Of a stretch of 64,000 bases of DNA, positions 38,738 to 47,277 are shown piece by piece. The stretch lies in the NCBI GenBank assembly GCA_964448855.1, contig CAYUXI010000002.1:1-64000 (forward strand), given 5' to 3'. Position 1 is the first letter of the stretch. Each line of letters opens with the position of its first letter. This DNA is from QAMX01 sp964448855. GTDB lineage: Bacteria > Bacillota > Clostridia > Oscillospirales > QAMX01. The position numbers were made by a program, and so were the translations under genes. Below the pieces are notes generated by a model. The model saw nothing but the letters and a program-made list of their open reading frames with translations. It made no database searches and was not told the origin of the DNA.

Positions 38738-39913
38738 ATGAGCCTGTTTGACAAGTGCTATGAATTCGACGAACCGCAGAAGATTATGGAACAGGGCATA
38801 TACCCCTATTTCCATGCGTTGGAATCGGCGCAGGATACAGAAGTTGTGATCGATGGCCGCCGCACCATTATGATCGGCTCCAACAACTATCTCGGCCTGA
38901 CGAACGACCGCCGCACGATTGAAGCGGCCAAGGCTGCACTCGATCAGTATGGTACGGGCTGCTCCGGCTCCCGCTTCCTAAACGGCACGCTGGAGCTGCA
39001 TCTCACGCTGGAAAAAGAGCTGGCTGAATTTTTCGGCAAAGACGGTGCCGTAACGTATTCGACCGGCTTCCAGACCAACCTCGGCGCGATTTCCGCCGTC
39101 GTCGGTATGCACGATTATATCCTCTCTGACCGCGAAAACCACGCCAGCATCGTAGACGGCTGCCGCCTCAGCTACGCCAAACGTACCTATAAATATGAGC
39201 ACAGCGACATGGCCGACTTAGAGCGCGTCCTGTCCGCACTGCCGCTCGACGCGGGCAAGCTCATCGTGACCGACGGCGTTTTTTCCATGGGCGGCGACAT
39301 TGCCAAGCTCGACGTCATCTGCGACCTGGCCCACAAGTACAACGCCGGTGTCCTGGTCGATGACGCACACGGCGTCGGTATGATCGGAGAGGGCGGCCGC
39401 GGCACCGCCAGCTATTTCGGTCTGACCGACCGCGTCGATCTGATCATGACGACGTTCTCCAAATCGCTGGCCTCTCTGGGCGGCTGCATCGTTGCCAACG
39501 AGAAAATCATCAACTACATTCGCCATAAATCCCGCCCCTTCATCTTCAGCGCATCACTGCCGCCTGCCAATGCGGCCGGCGCGCTGGAAGCGCTCCGCAT
39601 CCTGAAACGCGAACCGGAGCGCGTGGAGCGGCTGGCAGCCAACGCAGCTCATATGCGCGAACGGCTGCGCGAAGCGGGCGTTCCGTTCGGCGCATCGGAA
39701 ACGGCCATTGTGCCGATTATGACGTACGACAAAATCCGGACGCTGACAGTGACCCGTGCGCTGCTCGAACGCGGCGTCTATGTCAACCCGGTGCTTCCGC
39801 CCGCTGTGGCCGATGGCCAGTGCCTGCTGCGCACCAGCTACACCGCCACGCACACGATGCAGCAGATTGACGAAGCAGCCGACATCATCATTGATGTCCT
39901 CAAACAGCTGTAA
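38738..39913 (+). CDS. Alpha-oxoamine synthase (KBL/BioF/serine palmitoyltransferase-like)
   Basis: A 391-residue PLP enzyme that condenses an amino acid with an acyl thioester. Visible motifs are GSNNYLGLT, GTGCSGSRFLNGTLELH, DENHAS-type DRENHASIVDG, DDAHGVGMIGEGGRG and the PLP lysine in TFSKSLASLGG. The beginning (FDEPQKIMEQGIYPYFHALES) and the RFLNGT segment recall bacterial serine palmitoyltransferases more than BioF. No biotin genes are near. GGGAGG lies before the ATG. The reductase encoded divergently could act next. Either glycine/aminoketone metabolism or sphingoid-base synthesis is possible. Confidence 0.85.
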   Translation: MSLFDKCYEFDEPQKIMEQGIYPYFHALESAQDTEVVIDGRRTIMIGSNNYLGLTNDRRTIEAAKAALDQYGTGCSGSRFLNGTLELHLTLEKELAEFFGKDGAVTYSTGFQTNLGAISAVVGMHDYILSDRENHASIVDGCRLSYAKRTYKYEHSDMADLERVLSALPLDAGKLIVTDGVFSMGGDIAKLDVICDLAHKYNAGVLVDDAHGVGMIGEGGRGTASYFGLTDRVDLIMTTFSKSLASLGGCIVANEKIINYIRHKSRPFIFSASLPPANAAGALEALRILKREPERVERLAANAAHMRERLREAGVPFGASETAIVPIMTYDKIRTLTVTRALLERGVYVNPVLPPAVADGQCLLRTSYTATHTMQQIDEAADIIIDVLKQL

Positions 39914-40057
39914 ACACGCACCGCACCCGTCAAAAGAGAACAGCCAACAGGCGATATGCAGCCCGGCTTGTGTCCTGGTTGCGTATCGCCTTCTTTTGCG
40001 GCTGTCGGACTTACGGAAAAATGCTGTAAATTCACACGAAAACATGGGAGAAAACAG

Positions 40058-41107
40058 ATGAAAGAAACGAAAAACGTCCCGGAAAGCCTGATTCTGGAAA
40101 TTTTGACGCGATACGGCCTGGATGCAGCCTTTTCAGAACAGACACCATACATCTATGATACCGGCGAAAACGGGGAGCCGCTCGTCAAGGTGATCCTGTC
40201 CGTCCGGCTATCCGGCGGCCAGCGCGTCGTGATCAAAATCCTGCACGAGGAGGGGAACCTGCTCGAAGACCGCGACAAAATCGAAAAGCAGAGCGCATTT
40301 TCCGAGCAGATGCGCCGGTGCGGCATCCGGACGCCGAAGCGCTACTCATCAGACGGGCACTTCTGCACGGAATGTACCGCATACGGCCTCCCGTGCAATG
40401 TGACGGTTGAGGACTGGTGCGGCGAAGAAATCCGGGAAATTACCGTCGATCGTGCGTACCGAATCGGTGAGCTGATGGCGCAGATGCACACCCTGTCGCA
40501 AGAGCACCACTGCACAATCGGCTGCGGAACGCTCTTTTCCGCCGCCGAATGGAACGATGTCGATGCCTTTTCGTCCTTTTGCAAAATCGCGCAGCATGAA
40601 CAGCTCGATCAGACGATCGTAGCGCAGATCAAGCAGCTGCACGACGACAAGCTGGCAGCTCTCCGCGCCGTGTGGAAGCAGCTGCCCAAATCGGCTGTCC
40701 AGGGCGACATCTCCATCAACAACCTCGTCGATGGGGAAGAGGGACTGCGCGTCTTCGACTACAACAACGCCGGAGACGAGGTGCTGATTTCCGATCTCGT
40801 CATGGAAGGTCTGCTGACGGCCTATGAGATGGAGCTACCGGACGGCGCGGAGGAGAGCTTGCGCGAATCGCTCTTTCCGGCGCTGCTGTCGGGCTATCTC
40901 TCCGTTCGAAAGCTGAGCCCGGAGGAGGCGGATGCTGCCTGGACGGTCTACACACTCTATCATGGCCTCTGGTTTACCAGAGTTGTCTACCAGGATGCTT
41001 CGCTGGAAAAACGGGTCGAGCGGGGCGAATTCGCTGCGGCCAATCAGCTGCTGGCGCAAATGCTGGCCGATCTGACCGAACAGAACGATGGCCGGTTCGA
41101 ACGGTGA
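40058..41107 (+). CDS. APH/choline-kinase-fold phosphotransferase
   Basis: A 349-residue kinase-fold protein. The catalytic loop is VQGDISINNLV (usual HGD, here QGD), and the metal motif is FDYNNAG. An N-terminal Lys sits in RVVIKILHEEG. These place it with aminoglycoside phosphotransferase, homoserine kinase II and choline kinase relatives. The ATG at 40058 has GGGAG upstream; a longer frame to 39956 lacks a site. The His-to-Gln change in the catalytic motif is unusual but the Asp is kept. Small-molecule substrate unknown; antibiotic resistance cannot be inferred. Confidence 0.82.
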   Translation: MKETKNVPESLILEILTRYGLDAAFSEQTPYIYDTGENGEPLVKVILSVRLSGGQRVVIKILHEEGNLLEDRDKIEKQSAFSEQMRRCGIRTPKRYSSDGHFCTECTAYGLPCNVTVEDWCGEEIREITVDRAYRIGELMAQMHTLSQEHHCTIGCGTLFSAAEWNDVDAFSSFCKIAQHEQLDQTIVAQIKQLHDDKLAALRAVWKQLPKSAVQGDISINNLVDGEEGLRVFDYNNAGDEVLISDLVMEGLLTAYEMELPDGAEESLRESLFPALLSGYLSVRKLSPEEADAAWTVYTLYHGLWFTRVVYQDASLEKRVERGEFAAANQLLAQMLADLTEQNDGRFER

Positions 41108-41202
41108 ACCCTGCCGCACCTGCTCTGCGCCAACGCCATCTTTTCCAAAAAAAACGCCAAAACACCCGAAACGCTCATGGAAAACCATGATTGCTTCGGG
41201 TG

Positions 41203-41236
41203 AAAAAAGCCGGGAGCACAAGCTCCCGGCTTTTTT
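41203..41236. terminator. Bidirectional terminator with a second nested hairpin upstream
   Basis: GCCGGGAGC (41209-41217) pairs with GCTCCCGGC (41222-41230), flanked by A6 and T6. Just before it (41163-41202) CACCCGAA pairs with TTCGGGTG and encloses TCATGG-AAAA-CCATGA. Confidence 0.9.
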
Positions 41237-41246
41237 GCTGCAATGA

Positions 41247-42809
41247 TCAGTCGGAGGCACCGAAGCCGGGCAGGGTGACATTGCCGTTGCAAGCCACCTC
41301 CCGCGCATTCCGAACCGAAAAGCTCTGACGATTGGTCTGCGCAACCGGTGTGCGCTGATCGATGACCACATTGTTTTCCAGCAGAATCCTGCCGTGCTGA
41401 ATGCCATCCGGCGCGGATGCACCGGTAAAGACGCGGACGGCGCTGACCGATTCTGTCGGTGCGCAGTTCAAAAAGACGTTGTTCCGCACGGTTACGCATT
41501 CGCTGGAAATGCCTTCGCCCCAGTTTTCCTCGGCGGAGACGACGATCGGCGTCTTGGCGGACAGCTCAAACAGACAGTTTTCAACGACGGCTCTGCGCGT
41601 CTTGATGAGGACGGAGCGCGCAAAGTGATTCCGGACGCGGCAACCGCTGAAGGTGAAGTTGGGAGACGCGGTGCGGTTGGCGAGATAGATTTCTGTCAGC
41701 GGCTCAGCGATCGGCGCATCGAGCGTCACACAGACGGTGCGCCAGTCTATCGGATTGCTTTCCAGTACGCGGTACACGCGGCCTTCCGTCAGCGTCCCGA
41801 TCTGCGCGGCTACCAACTCATCACCCGGTGCAGGCAAATCCGGCGACGCCGTATGCGTGCCGTCGGAGGCCATGCAGTGCAGGACGTAGCGCTGGCCGTT
41901 CATCGGCGTGACCGTATGATAATAGGTGTGGACGTTCACAGCGTCATCGCCATGGCCGTCAAAGGTGCAGCCGTGCATACGGAGCGTCCCGTAGCAGGAG
42001 ACAAAATGCGTTGCATCGGTGGTCGTGGAGAGGTGATCTCCGGCGGACGGCAGGACGGACAGGTGCTCGATCTCAATATCGCGTGCGTGGTCGGCGGTGA
42101 TGCCCATGCCGGGCTGCGTGTGGATGGTGACGTTTTCCAGCCGAATGCTGCAGGCGTTCTGCATCAGAATGGCCGGACGCGAATGGAAAAAGTGCTTGAC
42201 GTAGAATTCGCAGCCGACAGCACCTTCGGAGCAGCCGGATACGGTATATTCAAATTCATAGGGCGCAGTCTTCCGGAAGCCGTTCACGCGAAAGGGCAAC
42301 GGCATCAGACGGCCGCTGTTCCAATCGTACAGCGCATAGCGCGGACAGCTGCAGCTCTCCGGCAAATCCTCCCGAAAACGCACGGCAATCTGCTCCGTAT
42401 CGCCGTCCCGACGGAATGCAGTGATGCGCCCCTTGCTGTAGGGCTTCCGCAGATAGTCAATGGTCAGCCCGCGAATGGTGACATTTTTGCAGTTCCGGAT
42501 GGAAATCGGCTCGAAAAAACCGTTCAGCAGCAGCGTGGCACCGTCCGCGTCGATGACCACATCCTCTGCGCCGTCCAGATCGAGCAAGCGCGTGTATTGG
42601 AAATCCGGATGCAGCGTGAAGGGCTGCGGGTTTCGACCGTGCTCACCGGAAATGATGGCTTGATACAGCCGGTATTCCGCATCGCCGGTGACTTCATATG
42701 TGCCAGGTGCCAGATGCAGTGTGCTGTGGGGGTGCTGACGGAGAAATGCACCGGCCGCCAGAAAGCGCTCCCGGTTGGTTCCTGAAAATGCGTTCCATTC
42801 GATCACCAT
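41247..42809 (-). CDS. Right-handed beta-helix protein, GH110-like
   Basis: A 520-residue protein without signal peptide. After an N-terminal NGxxRFLAAGAFL helix and a beta start (LHLAPGTYEV), it is a parallel beta-helix with many strand-turn repeats (ENVTIHTQPGMGI, IEIEHLSVLP, HGCTFDGHGDDAVNVH). The GDDAVNVH segment and preceding DATHF are reminiscent of GH110 alpha-1,3-galactosidases, which act on blood-group-B-type glycans, but I cannot confirm the catalytic residues. The ATG at 42809 has a distant AGGAGG. It lies 121 bases downstream of the nitrilase-GDPD gene on the same strand, so may be in its operon. Confidence 0.65.
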   Translation of the reverse strand: MVIEWNAFSGTNRERFLAAGAFLRQHPHSTLHLAPGTYEVTGDAEYRLYQAIISGEHGRNPQPFTLHPDFQYTRLLDLDGAEDVVIDADGATLLLNGFFEPISIRNCKNVTIRGLTIDYLRKPYSKGRITAFRRDGDTEQIAVRFREDLPESCSCPRYALYDWNSGRLMPLPFRVNGFRKTAPYEFEYTVSGCSEGAVGCEFYVKHFFHSRPAILMQNACSIRLENVTIHTQPGMGITADHARDIEIEHLSVLPSAGDHLSTTTDATHFVSCYGTLRMHGCTFDGHGDDAVNVHTYYHTVTPMNGQRYVLHCMASDGTHTASPDLPAPGDELVAAQIGTLTEGRVYRVLESNPIDWRTVCVTLDAPIAEPLTEIYLANRTASPNFTFSGCRVRNHFARSVLIKTRRAVVENCLFELSAKTPIVVSAEENWGEGISSECVTVRNNVFLNCAPTESVSAVRVFTGASAPDGIQHGRILLENNVVIDQRTPVAQTNRQSFSVRNAREVACNGNVTLPGFGASD

Positions 42810-42930
42810 GATGTTCGAACTCCTCCTCTCCTGTTCGAAAACAGTATACCATAATTGGCGGCAGGGGTCAAGCGCGATCGAAAAAAGAACCGCCCAACCG
42901 GCCAAAGGCCAATTGAGCGGAAAAGAGAGG

Positions 42931-44532
42931 TCAGGACAGGGACGTGCTCTGCGAAATCAGCAGATAGTCGTTTGTCAAAATCGTGTCGATGCCCATCTCG
43001 AGGAAACGGTGTGCTTCCTCCGGGTCATCCGACCAGAAAACGTTGCAACGGATGTTGTGCGCGTGCGCCAGATCGATCATCTCCTGCGTGAAATACGGCT
43101 TGAACAGCTGCACCTTTTCGCAGCCGAACTGAATCGCGCGCTTCACAATGTCCCAGGGGCGGTCAAACTGATGCCCGACGCAGATGGCAATCTCCGGCGC
43201 GGCGCGGCGGAACTGCTGAATCTGCCAATCCGTTTCCAGCATCAGGTACACGTGCTGCTCGCAGCGGTACTGCCGAATCAGCGCGACGATTTTCTGCACC
43301 AGCTGCTCCGGATAGGGCTCCGTAAAGGAGAGCGGCTTGACGTGGACGTTGAGGATCGTCTGACAGGCAAACCGGGACAGAATGTCCTCAAATTTGGGCA
43401 GCCGGAGCCCGCGGAAATGCTCGTTGAAGGGCAGACCGAAATCATACGTCAACAGCTCCGCCAACGTTTTCTCCGTGATCAGCCCGGTTCCGGTGCTGAC
43501 ACGGTCGAGCTGCTGATCATGGCAGGAGACGATCTCGCCGTCGACGGTCGGCCAGACGTCCAGCTCCATCTCACTCGCACCCAGCGCAACGGCCGCGCCA
43601 TAGGCCGGCATACTGTTTTCCGGCGCCACCGTGCTGAAGCCTCGGTGCGCACAGATGCGCGGATAGCCGAGCCGCCGGTCTGACGGAATCATCGCACTCC
43701 CGGCCGGACGGTATTGCCAGGCGTTTCGGCCATATTCCAGATATTCGTAATGCGGGGCGTCGGGACGGCCAAAGCCGGCCGGCTTGTTGTATTTGTCATG
43801 CGGGGAGAATTCTGCCGTTTCCATCCCGAAACGTCCCTTCATGTTGACAAGAACCTCGCCGCGTGGCGAAACGATCATGCTGGCGCCGCAGACGTCCGCA
43901 TCCTCGCGGAAGCTGACGGAGGAGCGCAGGACATAGGCGTTCGTCTGATATGCCAGGAACTTGCACATGGTTTCAATGGCATCGTGCCGGTCGCTGCGCT
44001 GCAACGAGCAGCCGATCAAAACGTCCACGTGCTCCCGCGCTAAATTGGCAAAGGCTTCATAAAAATAGAAATCGTAGCAAGTCAGAAACCCGTAGCGGAC
44101 GCCGTCAATCTCCAGCACATAGGGCGCGGCGTACCGGTCTGTGAACGACGTGTCCAGCGCCAGCACCTCGCGCTCAAACGGCGGCAGATGGCGCTTGTAA
44201 TAGGCGCCGACCTGCTCTCCGTGCTGATTCAAAACGTACGTCGTGTTCCGGTATTGCCCGGCCTCCTCAGAGAGCGCATTGACAAATACCAGCGCACCGC
44301 AGCGCTGCGCGGTTTGCTGGCACCGGGCCAGGAGCGGCTCCAGATATTTGTCGTGGCAGGCCAGCGTTTCCTCACGGGTGGTGGTTGCATAGGGGACATC
44401 GCTGTACTCCGGCAGCACGATCAGATCGACGGTTTCGTCGCACTGGTCGAGCATCTTCAATTTGAACTGAAAAAACGCGTCACCGTCCGATGCGTTCGCT
44501 GAATAGGGCGGCTGAATGATACAGGCTTTCAT
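42931..44532 (-). CDS. Nitrilase-superfamily amidase fused to glycerophosphodiester phosphodiesterase
   Basis: A 533-residue two-domain enzyme. Residues 1-270 are a carbon-nitrogen hydrolase with Glu in LPEYSD, Lys in YYKRHLPP and Cys in FLTCYDFYF, the complete catalytic triad. Residues 295-530 are a GDPD domain with CAHRG, APENSM, MELDV and the second His-Asp in SCHDQQLDR, again complete. No signal peptide, so probably cytoplasmic. It starts 17 bases after the second DegV gene, so it is part of that operon. It might release an amine and a glycerol phosphate from an N-acylated phosphodiester; this is inferred from the pairing. Confidence 0.88.
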   Translation of the reverse strand: MKACIIQPPYSANASDGDAFFQFKLKMLDQCDETVDLIVLPEYSDVPYATTTREETLACHDKYLEPLLARCQQTAQRCGALVFVNALSEEAGQYRNTTYVLNQHGEQVGAYYKRHLPPFEREVLALDTSFTDRYAAPYVLEIDGVRYGFLTCYDFYFYEAFANLAREHVDVLIGCSLQRSDRHDAIETMCKFLAYQTNAYVLRSSVSFREDADVCGASMIVSPRGEVLVNMKGRFGMETAEFSPHDKYNKPAGFGRPDAPHYEYLEYGRNAWQYRPAGSAMIPSDRRLGYPRICAHRGFSTVAPENSMPAYGAAVALGASEMELDVWPTVDGEIVSCHDQQLDRVSTGTGLITEKTLAELLTYDFGLPFNEHFRGLRLPKFEDILSRFACQTILNVHVKPLSFTEPYPEQLVQKIVALIRQYRCEQHVYLMLETDWQIQQFRRAAPEIAICVGHQFDRPWDIVKRAIQFGCEKVQLFKPYFTQEMIDLAHAHNIRCNVFWSDDPEEAHRFLEMGIDTILTNDYLLISQSTSLS

Positions 44533-44549
44533 ACGGTTCTCCTTTTTGT

Positions 44550-45416
44550 TCAGGACATATGATGGGGCTCTGCGGCGTAGAAAAAGAGCGCCAGTGCACC
44601 GGGGCCGACGTGTGCGCCGGTGACCGGCTCATAGCAGACGGTCACTACACTGCCGGTCAGACCTCTGTCGGCCAGCAGGTCAGAAAGCAGCGCAGCATCC
44701 TCCGGGCAGTCGGCGTGCGCAATGCCGATGGTGGCGGAACGGTCGGCCACGCGCCGATCATATTCATCCGCCAACGCCTCAATGGCCGTTCGACGGCCGC
44801 GCACCTTGCGGTCGAGCACGATGTGGCCGGTTTCGTCGCCCAACAGAATTGGCTTGATGTTCAGAAGATTACCGACCACGGCGCGTGCGCCGGAAATGCG
44901 CCCACTCCGCCGGAGATAGGAGAGCGTGTCCACGGTGAAAAACTGACACATCGTCTGACAGCCGTAGCGCACCTGATCGACAATCGACTCAAAATCCGCA
45001 CCTGCTGCGGCCAGCCGTGCGGCGTGCAGCGCGGCAAACCCCTCGCCGAGCGACGCGGCACAGGTGTCAATCGCCTCGATTTTCCGTTCCGGAAAGGTGG
45101 CCCTCAGGGCTTCCACCGCGGATCGCGCCGACTGAAAGGTGCCGCTGATGCCGCCGGACATCCCCACATAGATGACATCGTCCCCAGCCGCCAGCGCCGC
45201 AGAGAACGATTCCGTAAAATCGTGCGGGTGAATCATGGACGTGTGAATTTCCGCGCCGTCCCGCATGGCCTGATAATACGTCGCGCCGTCAAAATCTGCC
45301 AGCGCGGAACAAACCTGACCGTTGAGCGTGTAGCGGAACGGCAGCAGCGTCAGGTGGTTTTCGGCAATCGCCTCAGCCGGAAGGTTGGCGGAGGTATCAG
45401 TGAAAATACGGATCAT
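44550..45416 (-). CDS. DegV-family fatty-acid-binding protein (second of two)
   Basis: A 288-residue DegV protein. It begins IRIFTDTSANLP (canonical DSTxDL region), has TSMIHP for the Thr-Ser acyl-contact motif, GMSGGISGTFQSA for the fatty-acid carboxylate site, and RRSGRISG. DegV proteins such as FakB present fatty acids to FakA kinase. Its start overlaps the stop of the upstream DegV gene. FakA is not in the window. Confidence 0.92.
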   Translation of the reverse strand: MIRIFTDTSANLPAEAIAENHLTLLPFRYTLNGQVCSALADFDGATYYQAMRDGAEIHTSMIHPHDFTESFSAALAAGDDVIYVGMSGGISGTFQSARSAVEALRATFPERKIEAIDTCAASLGEGFAALHAARLAAAGADFESIVDQVRYGCQTMCQFFTVDTLSYLRRSGRISGARAVVGNLLNIKPILLGDETGHIVLDRKVRGRRTAIEALADEYDRRVADRSATIGIAHADCPEDAALLSDLLADRGLTGSVVTVCYEPVTGAHVGPGALALFFYAAEPHHMS

Positions 45417-46303
45417 CAGTTCACCCGTTCGTCGCCCCAGAAGAAGAGCGCAACTGTACCGGGGCCGGTGTGGCTGCCGATGGTCGTGCCGACGTTGTTG
45501 ATTTCCACCTTGCCGTTTAGGTGCGGGAAGCGCGCCTCAACCAGGTCGGCCACCTGACGGGCATCCTCGTAGCAGGCGGAATGGCAGAGATAGCATTTCC
45601 CGTCATAGTTCAGCCCCTTGTCGGCGTGCTCCTCCATGCGCTCCACGATTTCCGTGATGGCCTTCCGCTTGCCGCGCAGCTTGCTCCGCGGAATCAGCCG
45701 ACCCAGATGATCCATATTCAACAGCGGACAGATGTTCAGCAGACTGCCAAACAGCCCGGCAGCGCGGGAAATGCGGCCACCCTTCACATAGAAGGAGAGA
45801 TCCATGGAGAAGAACCAGTGGTGCAGGCGGAGCTTGTTGGCCTCCAACCAGTCGTGCAGCTCGTCAATCCCCATGCCGCTGTCACGCAGGTCGGCCAGCG
45901 TTTCCATGATCAGACCATAGCCGGAGGATGCGCCCAGCGAATCGACGATGTAGATCTTGCGATCCGGGAACTGCTCACGGGCAATCATGGCGGCACTCAT
46001 CGCAGAATTGTAGCTGCCGGAAATGCCGGAGGACAGGCAGACGTGCAGAATGTCCAGACCCTGCTCCAAAAATCCGGTGAAGTAGCTCATGTATTCCGAC
46101 AGGTTGACCTGCGAAGTGGTGGCCGTGGAGCCGTTGGACAGCGCCGCGTAAAATTCATCAATCGGCAGAGAAACGCCGAGGTCATCCGTGTGCTGAACGC
46201 CGTCCAGCGTATAGTGAAAACAGACATAGTGAATATCGCGGCTCTCAAAATGCTCTTTGGACAGATCAGCCGTCGAGCAGCAGCTTAATACAAATGAATG
46301 CAT
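45416..46303 (-). CDS. DegV-family fatty-acid-binding protein (first of two)
   Basis: A 295-residue paralogue of the next gene, with CCSTADLS at the start, TTSQVNLSE, CLSSGISGSYNSA and KGGRISRAAG. GGAGG lies seven bases before the ATG. Two adjacent paralogues usually bind different fatty-acid types; which ones cannot be read from sequence. First gene of the minus-strand group DegV-DegV-nitrilase/GDPD. Bases 46304-46457 hold no clear promoter. Confidence 0.92.
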   Translation of the reverse strand: MHSFVLSCCSTADLSKEHFESRDIHYVCFHYTLDGVQHTDDLGVSLPIDEFYAALSNGSTATTSQVNLSEYMSYFTGFLEQGLDILHVCLSSGISGSYNSAMSAAMIAREQFPDRKIYIVDSLGASSGYGLIMETLADLRDSGMGIDELHDWLEANKLRLHHWFFSMDLSFYVKGGRISRAAGLFGSLLNICPLLNMDHLGRLIPRSKLRGKRKAITEIVERMEEHADKGLNYDGKCYLCHSACYEDARQVADLVEARFPHLNGKVEINNVGTTIGSHTGPGTVALFFWGDERVN

Positions 46304-46457
46304 GGGAAATCCTCCGGTTTCATTTTTTCGGTCGGAGCGCCGACCTCGCGTTTATGATACCACCGCAACCGCCAAAACGCAACCTACCGTTCGACTTTTG
46401 AATTCTACGATTTCGGTTCGCCGATTCTACCCCGCGGAACCGGCACTCTACTCATGA

Positions 46458-46500
46458 AAAACGGGCTGTAGAGAAGGCAAAGTGCCAGCTCTACAGCCCG
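46458..46500 (-). terminator. Terminator of the membrane XRE gene
   Basis: GGGCTGTAGAG (46463-46473) pairs with CTCTACAGCCC (46489-46499); on the minus strand a GTTTTT run follows. Confidence 0.85.
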
Positions 46501-46525
46501 GAAAACGGATTCTACTGTCAGTAGA

Positions 46526-47119
46526 CTAACGATTCTCAAAACGATTCTTGATATGAAAGCTGAGAAAAACGACAATTTCGGCAGGAACTGCAACGATAAA
46601 CAGCTGCCATGGGTGAATGCGCCAAAGCGAGAGGTAGACGAGCAAAATCAGGCTCAAAACAAGCGCGGCGACCAGAAAGCGGTTGTATCGCCCGGCGTTC
46701 CAGACCGAGTTCATCACGAGTGACGCAATCAGAGAGATCGGAACGGTACTGACGAGAATCATCCATTCGGTTCGCCCCAGCAGCCAGAGGATGACAAAGC
46801 AGAGCAAAGCCAGCGTCCAGATGCCGGCCAGCACCACCCACATGACAACCGTCGTGTTGAACGTGAATTCCTTCTTGGGCGGCGTATCGCTCCGCGGCTC
46901 CCAGGCGTCATGCCCGGTGACCAGATAGTCGATGGTCACGCCGAAGATCCCGGCGATTTTCTGCAGCACAAAGGCATCCGGGAGCGACTCGGCGCGTTCC
47001 CACTTGGAGACGCTCTTGTCCGAATAATTGAGTTTTTCCCCAAGCTCGGCCTGTGTCATGCCCGCATCATTCCGAAGCCGGATGAGGTTGCTTGCAAATG
47101 TCAGTTTAAAGTCTTCCAT
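46526..47119 (-). CDS. XRE-type regulator with C-terminal membrane domain
   Basis: A 197-residue protein. Residues 8-65 are a Cro/CI helix-turn-helix (NLIRLRNDAGMTQAELGEKL, SDKSVSKWERAESLPD). The linker has Asp/Arg/Pro, and residues about 95-190 contain four hydrophobic segments. It is therefore likely a membrane-tethered DNA-binding protein. The ATG at 47119 has AAGGA upstream; a start 13 codons earlier is possible. The signal sensed is unknown; envelope stress is a guess. Confidence 0.85.
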   Translation of the reverse strand: MEDFKLTFASNLIRLRNDAGMTQAELGEKLNYSDKSVSKWERAESLPDAFVLQKIAGIFGVTIDYLVTGHDAWEPRSDTPPKKEFTFNTTVVMWVVLAGIWTLALLCFVILWLLGRTEWMILVSTVPISLIASLVMNSVWNAGRYNRFLVAALVLSLILLVYLSLWRIHPWQLFIVAVPAEIVVFLSFHIKNRFENR

Positions 47120-47208
47120 AAAACCAGATTCCTTTTCGGGATTCAGCGATCTATTCATAGTATACCCGATTTTGCGGCCGGTGTCAAGTCCCGCCACATC
47201 GGATGAAG

Positions 47209-47254
47209 AAAACGCGCATCCGCCGGGGAAGCTCTCCGAAGGATGCGCGTTTTG
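47209..47254. terminator. Terminator of the acyl-CoA synthetase gene
   Basis: AAACGCGCATCC (47210-47221) pairs with GGATGCGCGTTT (47241-47252). On the minus strand TTTTCTTC follows, downstream of the synthetase stop. Confidence 0.82.
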
Positions 47255-47277
47255 TTCTCAAATCAAACCGTCAAGCG

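Noticed and set aside
40058..41107. Aminoglycoside resistance gene
   Set aside because: Only the kinase fold is visible. The catalytic HGD is QGD and the similarity is equally good to choline or homoserine kinase types, so a resistance call is not supported.
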